NCBI GenBank assembly: GCA_000245075.1
Contig: JH599917.1
Coordinates: forward strand, 1-33,056
Direction of reading: 5' to 3'
Length of the DNA stretch: 33,056 nucleotides
DNA from: Acetobacteraceae bacterium AT-5844
Lineage (GTDB): Bacteria > Pseudomonadota > Alphaproteobacteria > Acetobacterales > Acetobacteraceae
Position 1 is the stretch's first letter, and each line of letters begins with the position of its first letter. The notes below the pieces were generated by a model. The model saw only the letters and a program-made list of their open reading frames with translations. It was not told where the DNA came from and did no database searches. The translations under genes were made by a program, and so were the position numbers. Shown here piece after piece: positions 1 through 6,739 of the stretch.

Positions 1-1
1 C

Positions 2-76
2 GGCGTGGCACCCGATGCCCCGCCGGGCAATCCCCCCGGCAACCCGGCGGGGTCGATGACACCGGCGCGCGCGTGA
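2..76 (+). CDS. possible 3' end of an unidentified gene (partial)
   Basis: One plus-strand frame enters from the window edge and stops at TGA 74-76, giving about 24 Pro/Gly/Ala-rich residues in which PPGN occurs twice in tandem. Third codon positions are mostly G or C, as in real genes here. Another frame is also open to 102, so the reading frame is not certain. Both the frame and the stop codon overlap two strong inverted repeats (18-52 and 65-92), so this may instead be terminator-like intergenic DNA. No function can be given. Confidence 0.25.
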   Translation, partial: GVAPDAPPGNPPGNPAGSMTPARA

Positions 77-92
77 GGGGTTTCGCGCGCGC
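18..92. repeat. two adjacent GC-rich hairpins
   Basis: A perfect 10-bp inverted repeat pairs 18-27 with 43-52 around a 15-nt loop. A second perfect 9-bp repeat of alternating G and C pairs 65-73 with 84-92 around a 10-nt loop. Neither is followed by a T run. They could form a factor-dependent terminator for whatever lies upstream, or arise from the Pro/Gly-rich coding repeat. Confidence 0.45.
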
Positions 93-136
93 TCCACACT
101 GACTATGTGACCGGCTGGTATCTCTGGAGGCATCAC

Positions 137-403
137 ATGCAACTCGACCCGCAGGGGATGGCCCCCGAGGATCTGAGCCACGCCGGTTCCGTGGTGGATA
201 AGGCGATTGAATACATGATCGAGCAGAAGATCGCGCCGATCTCGGTCGCCTCCGCCCTGCTGGGCGGCGCGCTGGGGCTGATGGCCCGCAGCATGAAGGA
301 CCAGGCCATCGCCAATGTCCTGCGCAGTGCCCTGCACTCGGTGGAATCGGGCGAACTGGATGAATTGCGCCAGTCGGCACCCCCGACCGCCGGGAATGGC
401 TGA
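137..403 (+). CDS. small hypothetical protein, 88 aa
   Basis: The family is not recognised. ATG 137 is chosen over the in-frame GTG at 107 because a strong ribosome binding site (GGAGG, 126-130) lies 6 nt before it. The protein has a polar start, an amphipathic helix containing AIEYMIEQK, a small Ala/Gly-rich segment around residues 36-50 (ASALLGGALGLMARSM), and a polar helical tail. The Gly/Ala segment could be one weak membrane helix, but it contains charged neighbours and a soluble helical protein is equally likely. It precedes rpmB by 123 nt in the same direction. No known domain or catalytic motif is visible. Confidence 0.65.
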   Translation: MQLDPQGMAPEDLSHAGSVVDKAIEYMIEQKIAPISVASALLGGALGLMARSMKDQAIANVLRSALHSVESGELDELRQSAPPTAGNG

Positions 404-526
404 GCTTTCTCATCCGAATCCTTGACTCTGGCGGGAGGGCGGGCCAAAAGCCGCCTCCTGATTTCCAACTGATAGGCGAGTGGTGCCCGCGCGTGCCCAG
501 CCTGCTGTCATGTAGAGGGTACTGCC

Positions 527-832
527 ATGGCTCGCCGTTGCGCGATCACCGGTAAGGGCGTCCAGGCTGGCAACAACGTCAGCCACGCCAATAACAAGAC
601 CCGTCGTCGCTTCCTGCCGAACCTGCAGGAGACGTCGTTCTTCTCTGACGTTCTGGGCACCTCCATCCAGATCCGTCTCTCCACCAACGGCATCCGCACC
701 GTTGAGCACAATGGCGGCCTGGACGCCTTCCTGCTCGGCACGCCGGACCGCCGCCTGCCGGAAGAGGCGCAGGTTCTGAAGCGCCGCATCCAGCGCGCCC
801 AGGCGAAGAAGGCCGCTGCGGCCGCCGCCTGA
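527..832 (+). CDS. rpmB: 50S ribosomal protein L28
   Basis: L28 is a structural protein of the large ribosomal subunit. The 101-residue product begins [11 protein letters not shown], followed by a segment with SHANNKTRR and RFLPNLQ, the hallmark of L28. It continues with a beta region ([23 protein letters not shown]) and ends in a basic, alanine-rich helix ([15 protein letters not shown]). The length fits alphaproteobacterial L28. AGAGGG at 514-519 lies 7 nt upstream of the ATG. The gene is monocistronic, with a rho-independent terminator 26 nt after the stop. In many alphaproteobacteria rpmB sits next to the phytase-like/cobT/cobS genes, as here, although a kinase-like gene intervenes. Identification is secure. 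Confidence 0.98.
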   Translation: MARRCAITGKGVQAGNNVSHANNKTRRRFLPNLQETSFFSDVLGTSIQIRLSTNGIRTVEHNGGLDAFLLGTPDRRLPEEAQVLKRRIQRAQAKKAAAAAA

Positions 833-858
833 GCCCGGCCTGACCGGACCAGATCAAG

Positions 859-890
859 AGGCGTCTCCCAGCCGGGAGGCGCCTTTTTTT
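859..890 (+). terminator. rho-independent terminator of rpmB
   Basis: The 10-bp stem GGCGTCTCCC / GGGAGGCGCC (one G-U pair) has a 4-nt loop, and an outer A-T pair leads into a run of seven T (884-890). Confidence 0.92.
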
Positions 891-906
891 CATGTTTGCC
901 GTCTCG

Positions 907-934
907 TTGATCTCAATTTTGACGCGGATTTAAG
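907..934 (+). promoter_or_regulatory. possible sigma70-type promoter for the kinase-like gene
   Basis: TTGATC (907-912) is followed after 16 nt by TTTAAG (929-934), in the AT-richest stretch between the rpmB terminator and the next start at 960. Four of six bases match consensus in each box. Position supports it; sequence alone is weak. Confidence 0.35.
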
Positions 935-959
935 GCTTCTTTCACCGCCATCCCGCAGC

Positions 960-1757
960 ATGAGCGGCATGGATATGCTTCTGCCGCCCTTACTGCTGGG
1001 CGCCGGTGTGGTGACCGCCTGCGCCCTCATTTCCGTCTCCGCGCTGCTGGATCGCCGGCGGGCCGAGGGGCGTGCCCGGGTCGTGGAACGGGATCTGGAG
1101 GCGCGGGGCCGCTATCTCGGCCTGCTGGCGCAGGAGATGCAGACACACGGTATTGCCCTGCTCGGCTATGCCACCGCCGCCAGCAACGCCGCCAGCGGGC
1201 TGGAGAGCCGCGCACGGGCCCTGCTGGGCCTTTCCGCTGATGTATCGGACCTGCTGGCGAACAGCGCCGGCCCCCGCTCCCTGAAGGAGGAGGAGACCCG
1301 TCTGGAGCCGATTCTGGACGAGGTCATCGGCCATATCGCCCAGGCACTCAGCCCCGGCCGCCGTGCCTGGAGGGTGGCGCCGGAACTGCGCGGGGTGGTG
1401 CTGATGGTGGACCGGCGCGCCATGGTGGGCGCGCTGCGCCAGGTGCTGGCCCGGGTCATCCGCCAGACCAAGGATGGCGACTCGGTGCAGATGCGCCTAG
1501 TCCGGGCCGATACCAACATCGCCATCGTGGTGGAGGATGACGGCAACGGCCAGGGCGCGGAGGATCTGAACGGGCTGAATGTCGGCAATGGCACGCGGGG
1601 TGTCGGGCTGGGCCTCGTGGTGGCGCGGGACCTTCTCCGCGCCCATGGCGGGGAGCTGACGGTAGAGGCCGTGCCGGGCATCGGTGCACGTGCCTGGCTG
1701 ACCTTGCCCCGCGCGCGGGTGGTGGAAGCGCCGGTGCCCGTCAGCCCGCCTGCCTGA
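960..1757 (+). CDS. membrane-anchored histidine-kinase-like protein with degenerate catalytic sites
   Basis: This 265-residue protein resembles a short sensor histidine kinase. Residues 6-30 form one N-terminal membrane helix with no periplasmic sensor domain. Residues about 40-110 occupy the place of the dimerisation/phosphoacceptor helices, and 115-250 form an HATPase_c ATP-binding fold. The G1 box (EDDGNG, 192-197) and G2 box (GTRGVGLGL, 211-219) are good. The phosphoacceptor motif reads AQEMQTHG (57-64), with Gln58 where kinases have His. The N-box (LRQVLARVIRQ, 159-169) has Arg and Gln where two Asn are usual, and one of those Asn binds Mg-ATP. It may bind ATP weakly or act as a pseudo-kinase or adaptor; His63 as an alternative acceptor cannot be excluded. 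No response regulator is adjacent. ATG 969 is an in-frame alternative start, and neither has a good ribosome binding site. The 3' end overlaps the convergent gene by 17 nt. Confidence 0.75.
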   Translation: MSGMDMLLPPLLLGAGVVTACALISVSALLDRRRAEGRARVVERDLEARGRYLGLLAQEMQTHGIALLGYATAASNAASGLESRARALLGLSADVSDLLANSAGPRSLKEEETRLEPILDEVIGHIAQALSPGRRAWRVAPELRGVVLMVDRRAMVGALRQVLARVIRQTKDGDSVQMRLVRADTNIAIVVEDDGNGQGAEDLNGLNVGNGTRGVGLGLVVARDLLRAHGGELTVEAVPGIGARAWLTLPRARVVEAPVPVSPPA

Positions 1758-2730
1758 GGGCGAACAGCAGAAGCAGCCCCTGCTGCAGGAAGAACTCGTT
1801 GTCGTCCGTCAGCAGCGCCACCATCTGCCGCCCGCGCCAGTGGAAGGCCGTGACGCCCTCCCAGTTATCCCGAGGCAGGTGCTCGGCCTCCAGCAGCGGC
1901 TCGGCCCGCAGGATGGCGCCAGGGCTGGGCGAGGCCAGGAGAGGCGCGGACAGCCGCATCAGCCGGCCCCTGAAGCCACCGTCGAGGATGCTGAAGCGCC
2001 GCTCCGTCACCAGTGCGCTGCCATCGGGCAGGGCGGCGGCGTCCGTGGGCCGGTAGCTGTTGCTGACCGCGTAGGAGAAAGGGGTCCATGCCCCCGGCTG
2101 GCCCACCCAGCCGCGCATCAGGTTGCGCCCCTCCAGCTCCAGCCCCTCACTGATGGCCAGCCAGCGTCCGTCGGCGAGAATGGTGAGGCTTTCCAGCCCC
2201 TTGTTCAGGGGAGCCAGGCGCAGCTCCGGCGGCGCCGGTGCCGGCCGGCCCCAGCCGCCGATATCGTCATAGGCGCGAATCCGCTGCCACCGCTCGAAGC
2301 CGACGAGCCAGGTGCCATCCGGCAGCCGCGCCAGGGATTCCGCGTCATGTGCCAGCTTGCCCGGCAGGCCGAATACCAGCCCGTCCGAGAGCTCTCCCTT
2401 CCGCAGCCCTTCCAGCCCCAGCGGCTGCCCGGCCTCGTTCAGCACTAGCTGTGCCTGCAGCCAGTAGCCGAGGTCGCTAACCGCGGTGAGAACCAGATCG
2501 TCGCCGATATGGAGGCCGGAGAGGCCGCCGAAGCCAATGGCGCGGCAGTTCAGCCGGAGCCCGCCGAGCGACTCCAACGGAGCGCCTGCTGGCAACGGAA
2601 GCGCGGGAAGGGGGGTAGCGGGCGCCTCTGCCGGCACCCGGAGGCGAGGCAGCAACAGGCTGCCCAAAAGCGTCAGGGCGTCACGCCGGCGGACGCCGCC
2701 GTATGGCGGCGGCGCCGGAGCGTGCGGCAT
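1741..2730 (-). CDS. esterase-like protein of the phytase-like family, exported
   Basis: The 329-residue protein fits the 'esterase-like activity of phytase' family, a beta-propeller-like fold whose substrate is generally unknown. The N-terminus has arginines at 14-16 followed by a hydrophobic stretch (DALTLLGSLLLP), a plausible Tat-type signal. Family-like segments include GGLSGLHI, DAESLARLPDG, NKGLESL, ISEG and TDAAALPDG, ending with an Asn-Trp-Glu-Gly turn and DDNEF near the C-terminus. The ATG lies only 2 nt after the cobT stop, so translational coupling with cobT is likely. This gene neighbours cobT in many alphaproteobacteria, which suggests an accessory role, but nothing here shows that it acts on a corrinoid. 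The family call is good; the substrate is unknown. Confidence 0.8.
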   Translation of the reverse strand: MPHAPAPPPYGGVRRRDALTLLGSLLLPRLRVPAEAPATPLPALPLPAGAPLESLGGLRLNCRAIGFGGLSGLHIGDDLVLTAVSDLGYWLQAQLVLNEAGQPLGLEGLRKGELSDGLVFGLPGKLAHDAESLARLPDGTWLVGFERWQRIRAYDDIGGWGRPAPAPPELRLAPLNKGLESLTILADGRWLAISEGLELEGRNLMRGWVGQPGAWTPFSYAVSNSYRPTDAAALPDGSALVTERRFSILDGGFRGRLMRLSAPLLASPSPGAILRAEPLLEAEHLPRDNWEGVTAFHWRGRQMVALLTDDNEFFLQQGLLLLFALRQAG

Positions 2731-2732
2731 CG

Positions 2733-4601
2733 TCAGATCAGCGCGGGCGCGCGCTCGGAGGCGGCACGCTGGAAGGCTGCGGCGGCGTCCTCGTCAAACA
2801 GCTCGGCCAGCTTCTTCATCATGGTGCCGCCCAGTTCCTCGGCATCCACGATGGTGACGGCGCGGCGGTAGTAGCGCGTGACGTCGTGCCCGATGCCGAT
2901 GGCGATCAGCTCGACGAAATTCCGCTGCTCGATGTCATGGATCACCTTGCGCAGGTGCCGCTCCAGGTAGTTACCCGGATTGACGGACAGCGTGCTGTCA
3001 TCGACCGGCGCGCCATCGCTGATGACCATGAGGATGCGGCGCCGTTCGGGCCGCTGCATCAGGCGGCGATAGGCCCAGTCCAGCGCCTCGCCGTCGATAT
3101 TCTCTTTCAGCAGGCCTTCGCGCAGCATCAGGCCCAGATTCTTGCGGGCACGGCGCCAGGGTGCATCGGCGGATTTGTAGACCACGTGGCGCAGGTCGTT
3201 CAGGCGGCCCGGGTTACGCGGCTTGCCATCCTGCACCCAACGCTCGCGGCTCTGGCCGCCCTTCCAGGCGCGGGTGGTGAAGCCCAGGATCTCCACCTTC
3301 ACCGAGCAGCGCTCCAGCGTGCGCGCCAGGATGTCGCAGCACATGGCGGCGACGGAAATGGGCCGCCCGCGCATGGAGCCGGAATTATCAATCAGCAGGG
3401 TGACGACCGTGTCGCGGAAATCCGCCTCACGCTCCCGCTTGTAGGAGAGGGAGAGCAGTGGGTTGACCACGATGCGCGCCAGGCGGGCGGCATCGAGCAT
3501 CCCTTCTTCCAGGTCGAATTCCCACGCGCGCTGCTGCTGCGCCAGCAGGCGGCGCTGCAAGCGGTTGGCCAGCTTGGAAACGACGCCCTGCAAGTGGGAG
3601 AGCTGCTGGTCGAGCTGCTGCCGCAGGCGGGCCAGCTCCTCCGCATCGCAGAGGTCGGCGGCCTCGATCTCTTCGTCGAACTGCTTGGTATAGGCGCGAT
3701 ACAGGGAGGAATCATCGGAAGGCGCGACCTCCTTCCGCTGCTGCGGGCCACCCGGGCGGTCCTCGCCCTCGGCGGCCACGCCTTCCTCTTCCTGGGACTC
3801 GCTGTCTTCCTCGGCCGCCTCGCCCTGCATGGACTCGGGCTGGGCGCCCATCGTCTGCTCGCTCTCGCGGCTTTCGCTCTCACCTTCGGTGGAGCTGTCC
3901 TGCTGCGGGCTGGATTCGCCGCTGTCCTCGCCCTCGGATTCCTCCTCGGACTCGGCTTCGACCTCGGCTTCCACCAGATCCAGCGCCGTCAGCAGCTTGC
4001 GGGCCGCGCGGGCGAATTCGGTCTGGTTGTTCTGGGACGCCGCCATTTCATCCAGCGCGGCATCGGCCTTGTCGCCGAGCGTCTCGCGCCAGAGGTCCAG
4101 AACGCGCTGCGCGGCTGCGGGGGCGGCGTGGCCGGAGAGGCGCTCGCGGGCCAGCAGGGACAATGCCGCGGTCATCGGCATCTGGTCCTTGCGGGTCATG
4201 CGGTCGTAGCCCTCGGCCTCGCAGGTCTCCGCGAGACGGGCATCGAGATTGGCGGCGACGCCGGGCATGTGCTGGCTGCCCACCACCTCGACCCGCGCCT
4301 GCTCCAGCGCGTCAAACACCTCGCGGGCCTCGCGCTGCTGTGGCGTGCGGGCGGCGTGGGCGGCCTCGTCGTGGTGGCGGAGGCGGAGCGCGATCGCATC
4401 CGCAGCCCCGCGCAGCCGCGCCATTTCGGCGGGGGGGAGGGAGCGCGTCGGCAGCGGCAGCCGTGCCCGCTTGCCGGCGAGGCCAGAGGGGCCGGGCTGG
4501 TAGGCCACCTGCACCTCGGCATTGCGGGCGATGGCGCGCAGGGCGCCCGCCGTCGCGCGCTTGAACTCTTCCTGGCGCGTCTGGTCCTTGCTGCCGCTCA
4601 T
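2733..4601 (-). CDS. cobT: aerobic cobaltochelatase subunit CobT
   Basis: CobT is one of two AAA+/VWA chelatase subunits that, with CobN, insert Co2+ into hydrogenobyrinic acid a,c-diamide in the aerobic cobalamin pathway, driven by ATP in the cytoplasm. The 622-residue product has a helical N-terminal region (1-205), a highly acidic Glu/Ser linker (about 208-282), a helical stretch (300-385), and a C-terminal VWA domain (about 395-600). The metal-ion-dependent adhesion motif DNSGS is at 405-409, with [10 protein letters not shown] further on. Length and order match CobT of rhizobia. It follows cobS by 67 nt, a gap that holds a small hairpin. cobN and the other cob genes are not in the window. 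Confidence 0.96.
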   Translation of the reverse strand: MSGSKDQTRQEEFKRATAGALRAIARNAEVQVAYQPGPSGLAGKRARLPLPTRSLPPAEMARLRGAADAIALRLRHHDEAAHAARTPQQREAREVFDALEQARVEVVGSQHMPGVAANLDARLAETCEAEGYDRMTRKDQMPMTAALSLLARERLSGHAAPAAAQRVLDLWRETLGDKADAALDEMAASQNNQTEFARAARKLLTALDLVEAEVEAESEEESEGEDSGESSPQQDSSTEGESESRESEQTMGAQPESMQGEAAEEDSESQEEEGVAAEGEDRPGGPQQRKEVAPSDDSSLYRAYTKQFDEEIEAADLCDAEELARLRQQLDQQLSHLQGVVSKLANRLQRRLLAQQQRAWEFDLEEGMLDAARLARIVVNPLLSLSYKREREADFRDTVVTLLIDNSGSMRGRPISVAAMCCDILARTLERCSVKVEILGFTTRAWKGGQSRERWVQDGKPRNPGRLNDLRHVVYKSADAPWRRARKNLGLMLREGLLKENIDGEALDWAYRRLMQRPERRRILMVISDGAPVDDSTLSVNPGNYLERHLRKVIHDIEQRNFVELIAIGIGHDVTRYYRRAVTIVDAEELGGTMMKKLAELFDEDAAAAFQRAASERAPALI

Positions 4602-4640
4602 CGCTCTCTACTCTCCCGCCGCTGCATCATGCTGGCCGGA

Positions 4641-4655
4641 AGGGGCATGGCCCCT
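4641..4655 (-). repeat. small hairpin between cobS and cobT
   Basis: A perfect 6-bp stem (AGGGGC / GCCCCT) with a 3-nt loop lies in the 67-nt cobS-cobT spacer. It has no T run, so it is more likely an mRNA stability or coupling element than a terminator. This role is inferred from position only. Confidence 0.35.
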
Positions 4656-4668
4656 CCCGGTGGGCCAA

Positions 4669-5676
4669 TCAGCCCTTCTTGACGAGCAGCCCGGTCGGGA
4701 TCTCCTCGTTGAAGCAGCGCTGGTAGTACTCGGCCACCGTGGAGCGCTCGGCCTCATCGCACTTGTTCAGGAAGGTCAGGCGGAAGGCGAAGCCGACATC
4801 ACCGAAGATGCGGGCATTCTCGGCCCAGGTGATGACGGTGCGCGGGGACATGACGGTGGAGATGTCGCCGGCGATGAAGCCCGCGCGGGTCAGGTCGGCC
4901 AGGGCCACCATCGCCTCGATGCGCTTCTTGCCTGCCGCGTCGTCCGGCTTGATGCCCAGCTTGGCGGCCACGATGCTGCTCTCCTGCGCGTGCGGCAGGT
5001 AGTTCAGCGTCGCCACGATGTTCCAGCGGTCCATCTGGCCCTGGTTGATCTGCTGCGTGCCGTGATACAGGCCGGTCGTGTCGCCCAGGCCCACCGTGTT
5101 GGCGGTGGCGAACAGGCGGAAGGCCGGGTGAGGGCGGATCACCTTGTTCTGGTCCAGCAGGGTCAGCTTGCCCTCGACCTCCAGCACGCGCTGGATGACA
5201 AACATCACGTCCGGGCGGCCGGCATCATACTCGTCGAACACCATGGCGCAGGGGTGCTGCAGCGCCCAGGGCAGAATGCCTTCGCGGAATTCCGTGACCT
5301 GCTTGCCATCCTTCAGGACGATCGCGTCCTTGCCGATCAGGTCGATACGGCTGATGTGGCTGTCCAGGTTGACGCGGATGCAGGGCCAGTTGAGGCGGGA
5401 GGCCACCTGCTCGATATGCGTGGACTTACCGGTGCCGTGATAGCCCTGCACCATGACACGGCGGTTGAAGGCGAAGCCGGCCAGAATCGCGAGGGTGGTC
5501 TCACGGTCGAACTGATAAGTCGGGTCCTTTTCCGGCACATGCTCGGTCGTCACGGAGAAGGCAGGCACTTCCAGGTCGCTATCGATGCCGAAGACCTCGC
5601 GCACCTTGACCGTGATGTCCGGCATGTTGATCGCGGCTGTGCTGCGGGGTTCGGAGATATTGGCGACCTTGCTCAT
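4669..5676 (-). CDS. cobS: aerobic cobaltochelatase subunit CobS
   Basis: CobS is the AAA+ ATPase subunit that assembles with CobT to drive cobalt insertion by CobN. The product has 335 residues, as usual for CobS. The start is set at ATG 5676 because MSKVANISE begins the family's N-terminal region; the frame stays open upstream, but that part overlaps the J-domain gene in another frame. Walker A is GYHGTGKS (78-85) and Walker B is AMVFDEYD (144-151), with Asp148 and Glu149. The ATANT segment of sensor 1 and [14 protein letters not shown] follow, all CobS signatures. The stop of the upstream J-domain gene is 44 nt away. The first gene of this probable operon is the J-domain gene, followed by cobS, cobT and the phytase-like gene. 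Confidence 0.97.
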   Translation of the reverse strand: MSKVANISEPRSTAAINMPDITVKVREVFGIDSDLEVPAFSVTTEHVPEKDPTYQFDRETTLAILAGFAFNRRVMVQGYHGTGKSTHIEQVASRLNWPCIRVNLDSHISRIDLIGKDAIVLKDGKQVTEFREGILPWALQHPCAMVFDEYDAGRPDVMFVIQRVLEVEGKLTLLDQNKVIRPHPAFRLFATANTVGLGDTTGLYHGTQQINQGQMDRWNIVATLNYLPHAQESSIVAAKLGIKPDDAAGKKRIEAMVALADLTRAGFIAGDISTVMSPRTVITWAENARIFGDVGFAFRLTFLNKCDEAERSTVAEYYQRCFNEEIPTGLLVKKG

Positions 5677-5720
5677 CGGGCTTTGCTCTCGGATCTTCGT
5701 GTCGCGTATTGGGCGGCGGT

Positions 5721-6338
5721 TCAGGCTGCCCTGCTGGAAGCCGCCGCGGCGGCCGAAGGTTCCGCGCCGGCATCGCCGTCGCGGGGGGTGGCTAGCCGCT
5801 TCTTCAGCAGGCTGTAGGCACGGTTGATGTCTTTCAGACGTTCCTCGGAGGAGCGGTCCCCCCCGTTGCTGTCCGGATGATAGCGCTTCGCAAGCTCCTT
5901 GTACCGGCTGCGGAGCGCAGTTTCCTCCAAAGGCCAGCCAAGGCCAAGCATGTCCAGCGCCACGCGCAGCTCCGGCGGCGCTTCCTTCGCGCTTTTCCGC
6001 GGTGTGGGCGGTGCCTGGCCGAACAGGCCGAGCGGGTCGCGGAACATTTCCGGGTTCAGCTTGCCGCTGCCGAGGCGGCCCAGCGGCCAGGTCGGGCGCT
6101 GCCAGCCAGAATCGTCCCGCAGATTGGTCTCGATCTCGTCCGCGGACATGCCCTTGTAATAGTCCCACGCCTGGTTGTAGGCGCGGACATGTTCCAGGCA
6201 GAAATGGTAGTAATCGCGCAGGCGGGAGCGATCGCGCGGTGCACGGAATTCGCCCACAGCCTCGCAACCGGGGGCGTCGCAACGCGGGCCGGTTGGTTGG
6301 GGTTTGTCGGTTCGGAGACGTTCGCCGCGTCGGGCCAT
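5721..6338 (-). CDS. J-domain (DnaJ-like) protein with N-terminal Cys-rich motif
   Basis: This 205-residue co-chaperone-like protein has its J domain at the C-terminus (about 122-182): a helix with [15 protein letters not shown], the catalytic His-Pro-Asp tripeptide at 154-156, then [13 protein letters not shown] domains stimulate the ATPase of DnaK. The N-terminal part holds Cys20 and Cys25 (CDAPGC), then Cys47 and His50 (FCLEH), followed by [15 protein letters not shown]. This arrangement is known from alphaproteobacterial J proteins next to cobS, and the CCCH set could bind zinc (inference). It lacks the G/F and central zinc-finger regions of true DnaJ. ATG 6338 is preferred over TTG 6374: the upstream residues do not fit the family, and a promoter-like pair ends 7 nt before this ATG. 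It heads the minus-strand cob cluster. Confidence 0.85.
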   Translation of the reverse strand: MARRGERLRTDKPQPTGPRCDAPGCEAVGEFRAPRDRSRLRDYYHFCLEHVRAYNQAWDYYKGMSADEIETNLRDDSGWQRPTWPLGRLGSGKLNPEMFRDPLGLFGQAPPTPRKSAKEAPPELRVALDMLGLGWPLEETALRSRYKELAKRYHPDSNGGDRSSEERLKDINRAYSLLKKRLATPRDGDAGAEPSAAAAASSRAA

Positions 6339-6345
6339 TTGACGT

Positions 6346-6374
6346 CTTATGATCTCGGAAGCATGTCCCCGCAA
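6346..6374 (-). promoter_or_regulatory. candidate promoter of the J-domain/cobST operon
   Basis: On the minus strand TTGCGG (6374-6369) is followed after exactly 17 nt by CATAAG (6351-6346). The predicted transcript start falls within a base or two of ATG 6338, so the mRNA would be leaderless. That agrees with the absence of a clear ribosome binding site. Only three and four bases match consensus, so confidence is modest. Confidence 0.35.
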
Positions 6375-6433
6375 GGCGGCAGATGACGCAGCTTTCGCTT
6401 GGCAACCCCCCGGTGCCGTGGAAAAGAGCCCCC

Positions 6434-6718
6434 ATGACCCTTCGTGCCGACCGTATCAGAACCGTTTTGACCCAGAATTTCTCACCTGCCGAGATCCTGG
6501 TGCAGGATGACAGCCATCAGCATGCCGACCATGCTGGCGCGCGGCCCGGCGGGGAGACCCATTACTCCGTGCAGCTCGTGACGCCGGCTTTCGAGGGAAT
6601 GTCTCGCGTAGCGCGCTCCCGCGCCGTGCACGCGGCGTTGGAAGCGGAATTCGGCGCGGGGCTGCACGCATTGTCGCTGCGGTTGCTGACCCCGGCGGAA
6701 GCGACAAGGCAGGGCTGA
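6434..6718 (+). CDS. bolA: BolA family protein
   Basis: BolA proteins are small cytoplasmic partners of monothiol glutaredoxins in iron-sulfur and iron homeostasis; some also bind DNA. The 94-residue product starting at ATG 6434 covers the whole fold. [11 protein letters not shown] (6-16) is the first helix. [13 protein letters not shown] (21-33) is the strand with the S-H-x-H-x-x-H signature. [15 protein letters not shown] (41-55) follows, then [11 protein letters not shown], which corresponds to the conserved R-H-R-x-V-Y-x-x-L helix. An in-frame ATG at 6383 would add 17 residues that do not look like BolA, although AAGG precedes it. The gene is divergent from the J-domain gene, a conserved alphaproteobacterial arrangement. 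Confidence 0.9.
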   Translation: MTLRADRIRTVLTQNFSPAEILVQDDSHQHADHAGARPGGETHYSVQLVTPAFEGMSRVARSRAVHAALEAEFGAGLHALSLRLLTPAEATRQG

Positions 6719-6739
6719 AGGGCCGGCCGGACGGTGAGC

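Noticed and set aside
422-450. TTGACT followed by an A-rich hexamer as an rpmB promoter
   Set aside because: The -35-like box is good but the hexamer at 17 nt (CAAAAG) is a poor -10, and no other spacing improves it.
2703-4682. 659-codon open frame antisense to cobT
   Set aside because: It mirrors cobT in a GC-rich region, has repetitive Leu/Gly/Ala/His composition without domains, and cobT is certain.
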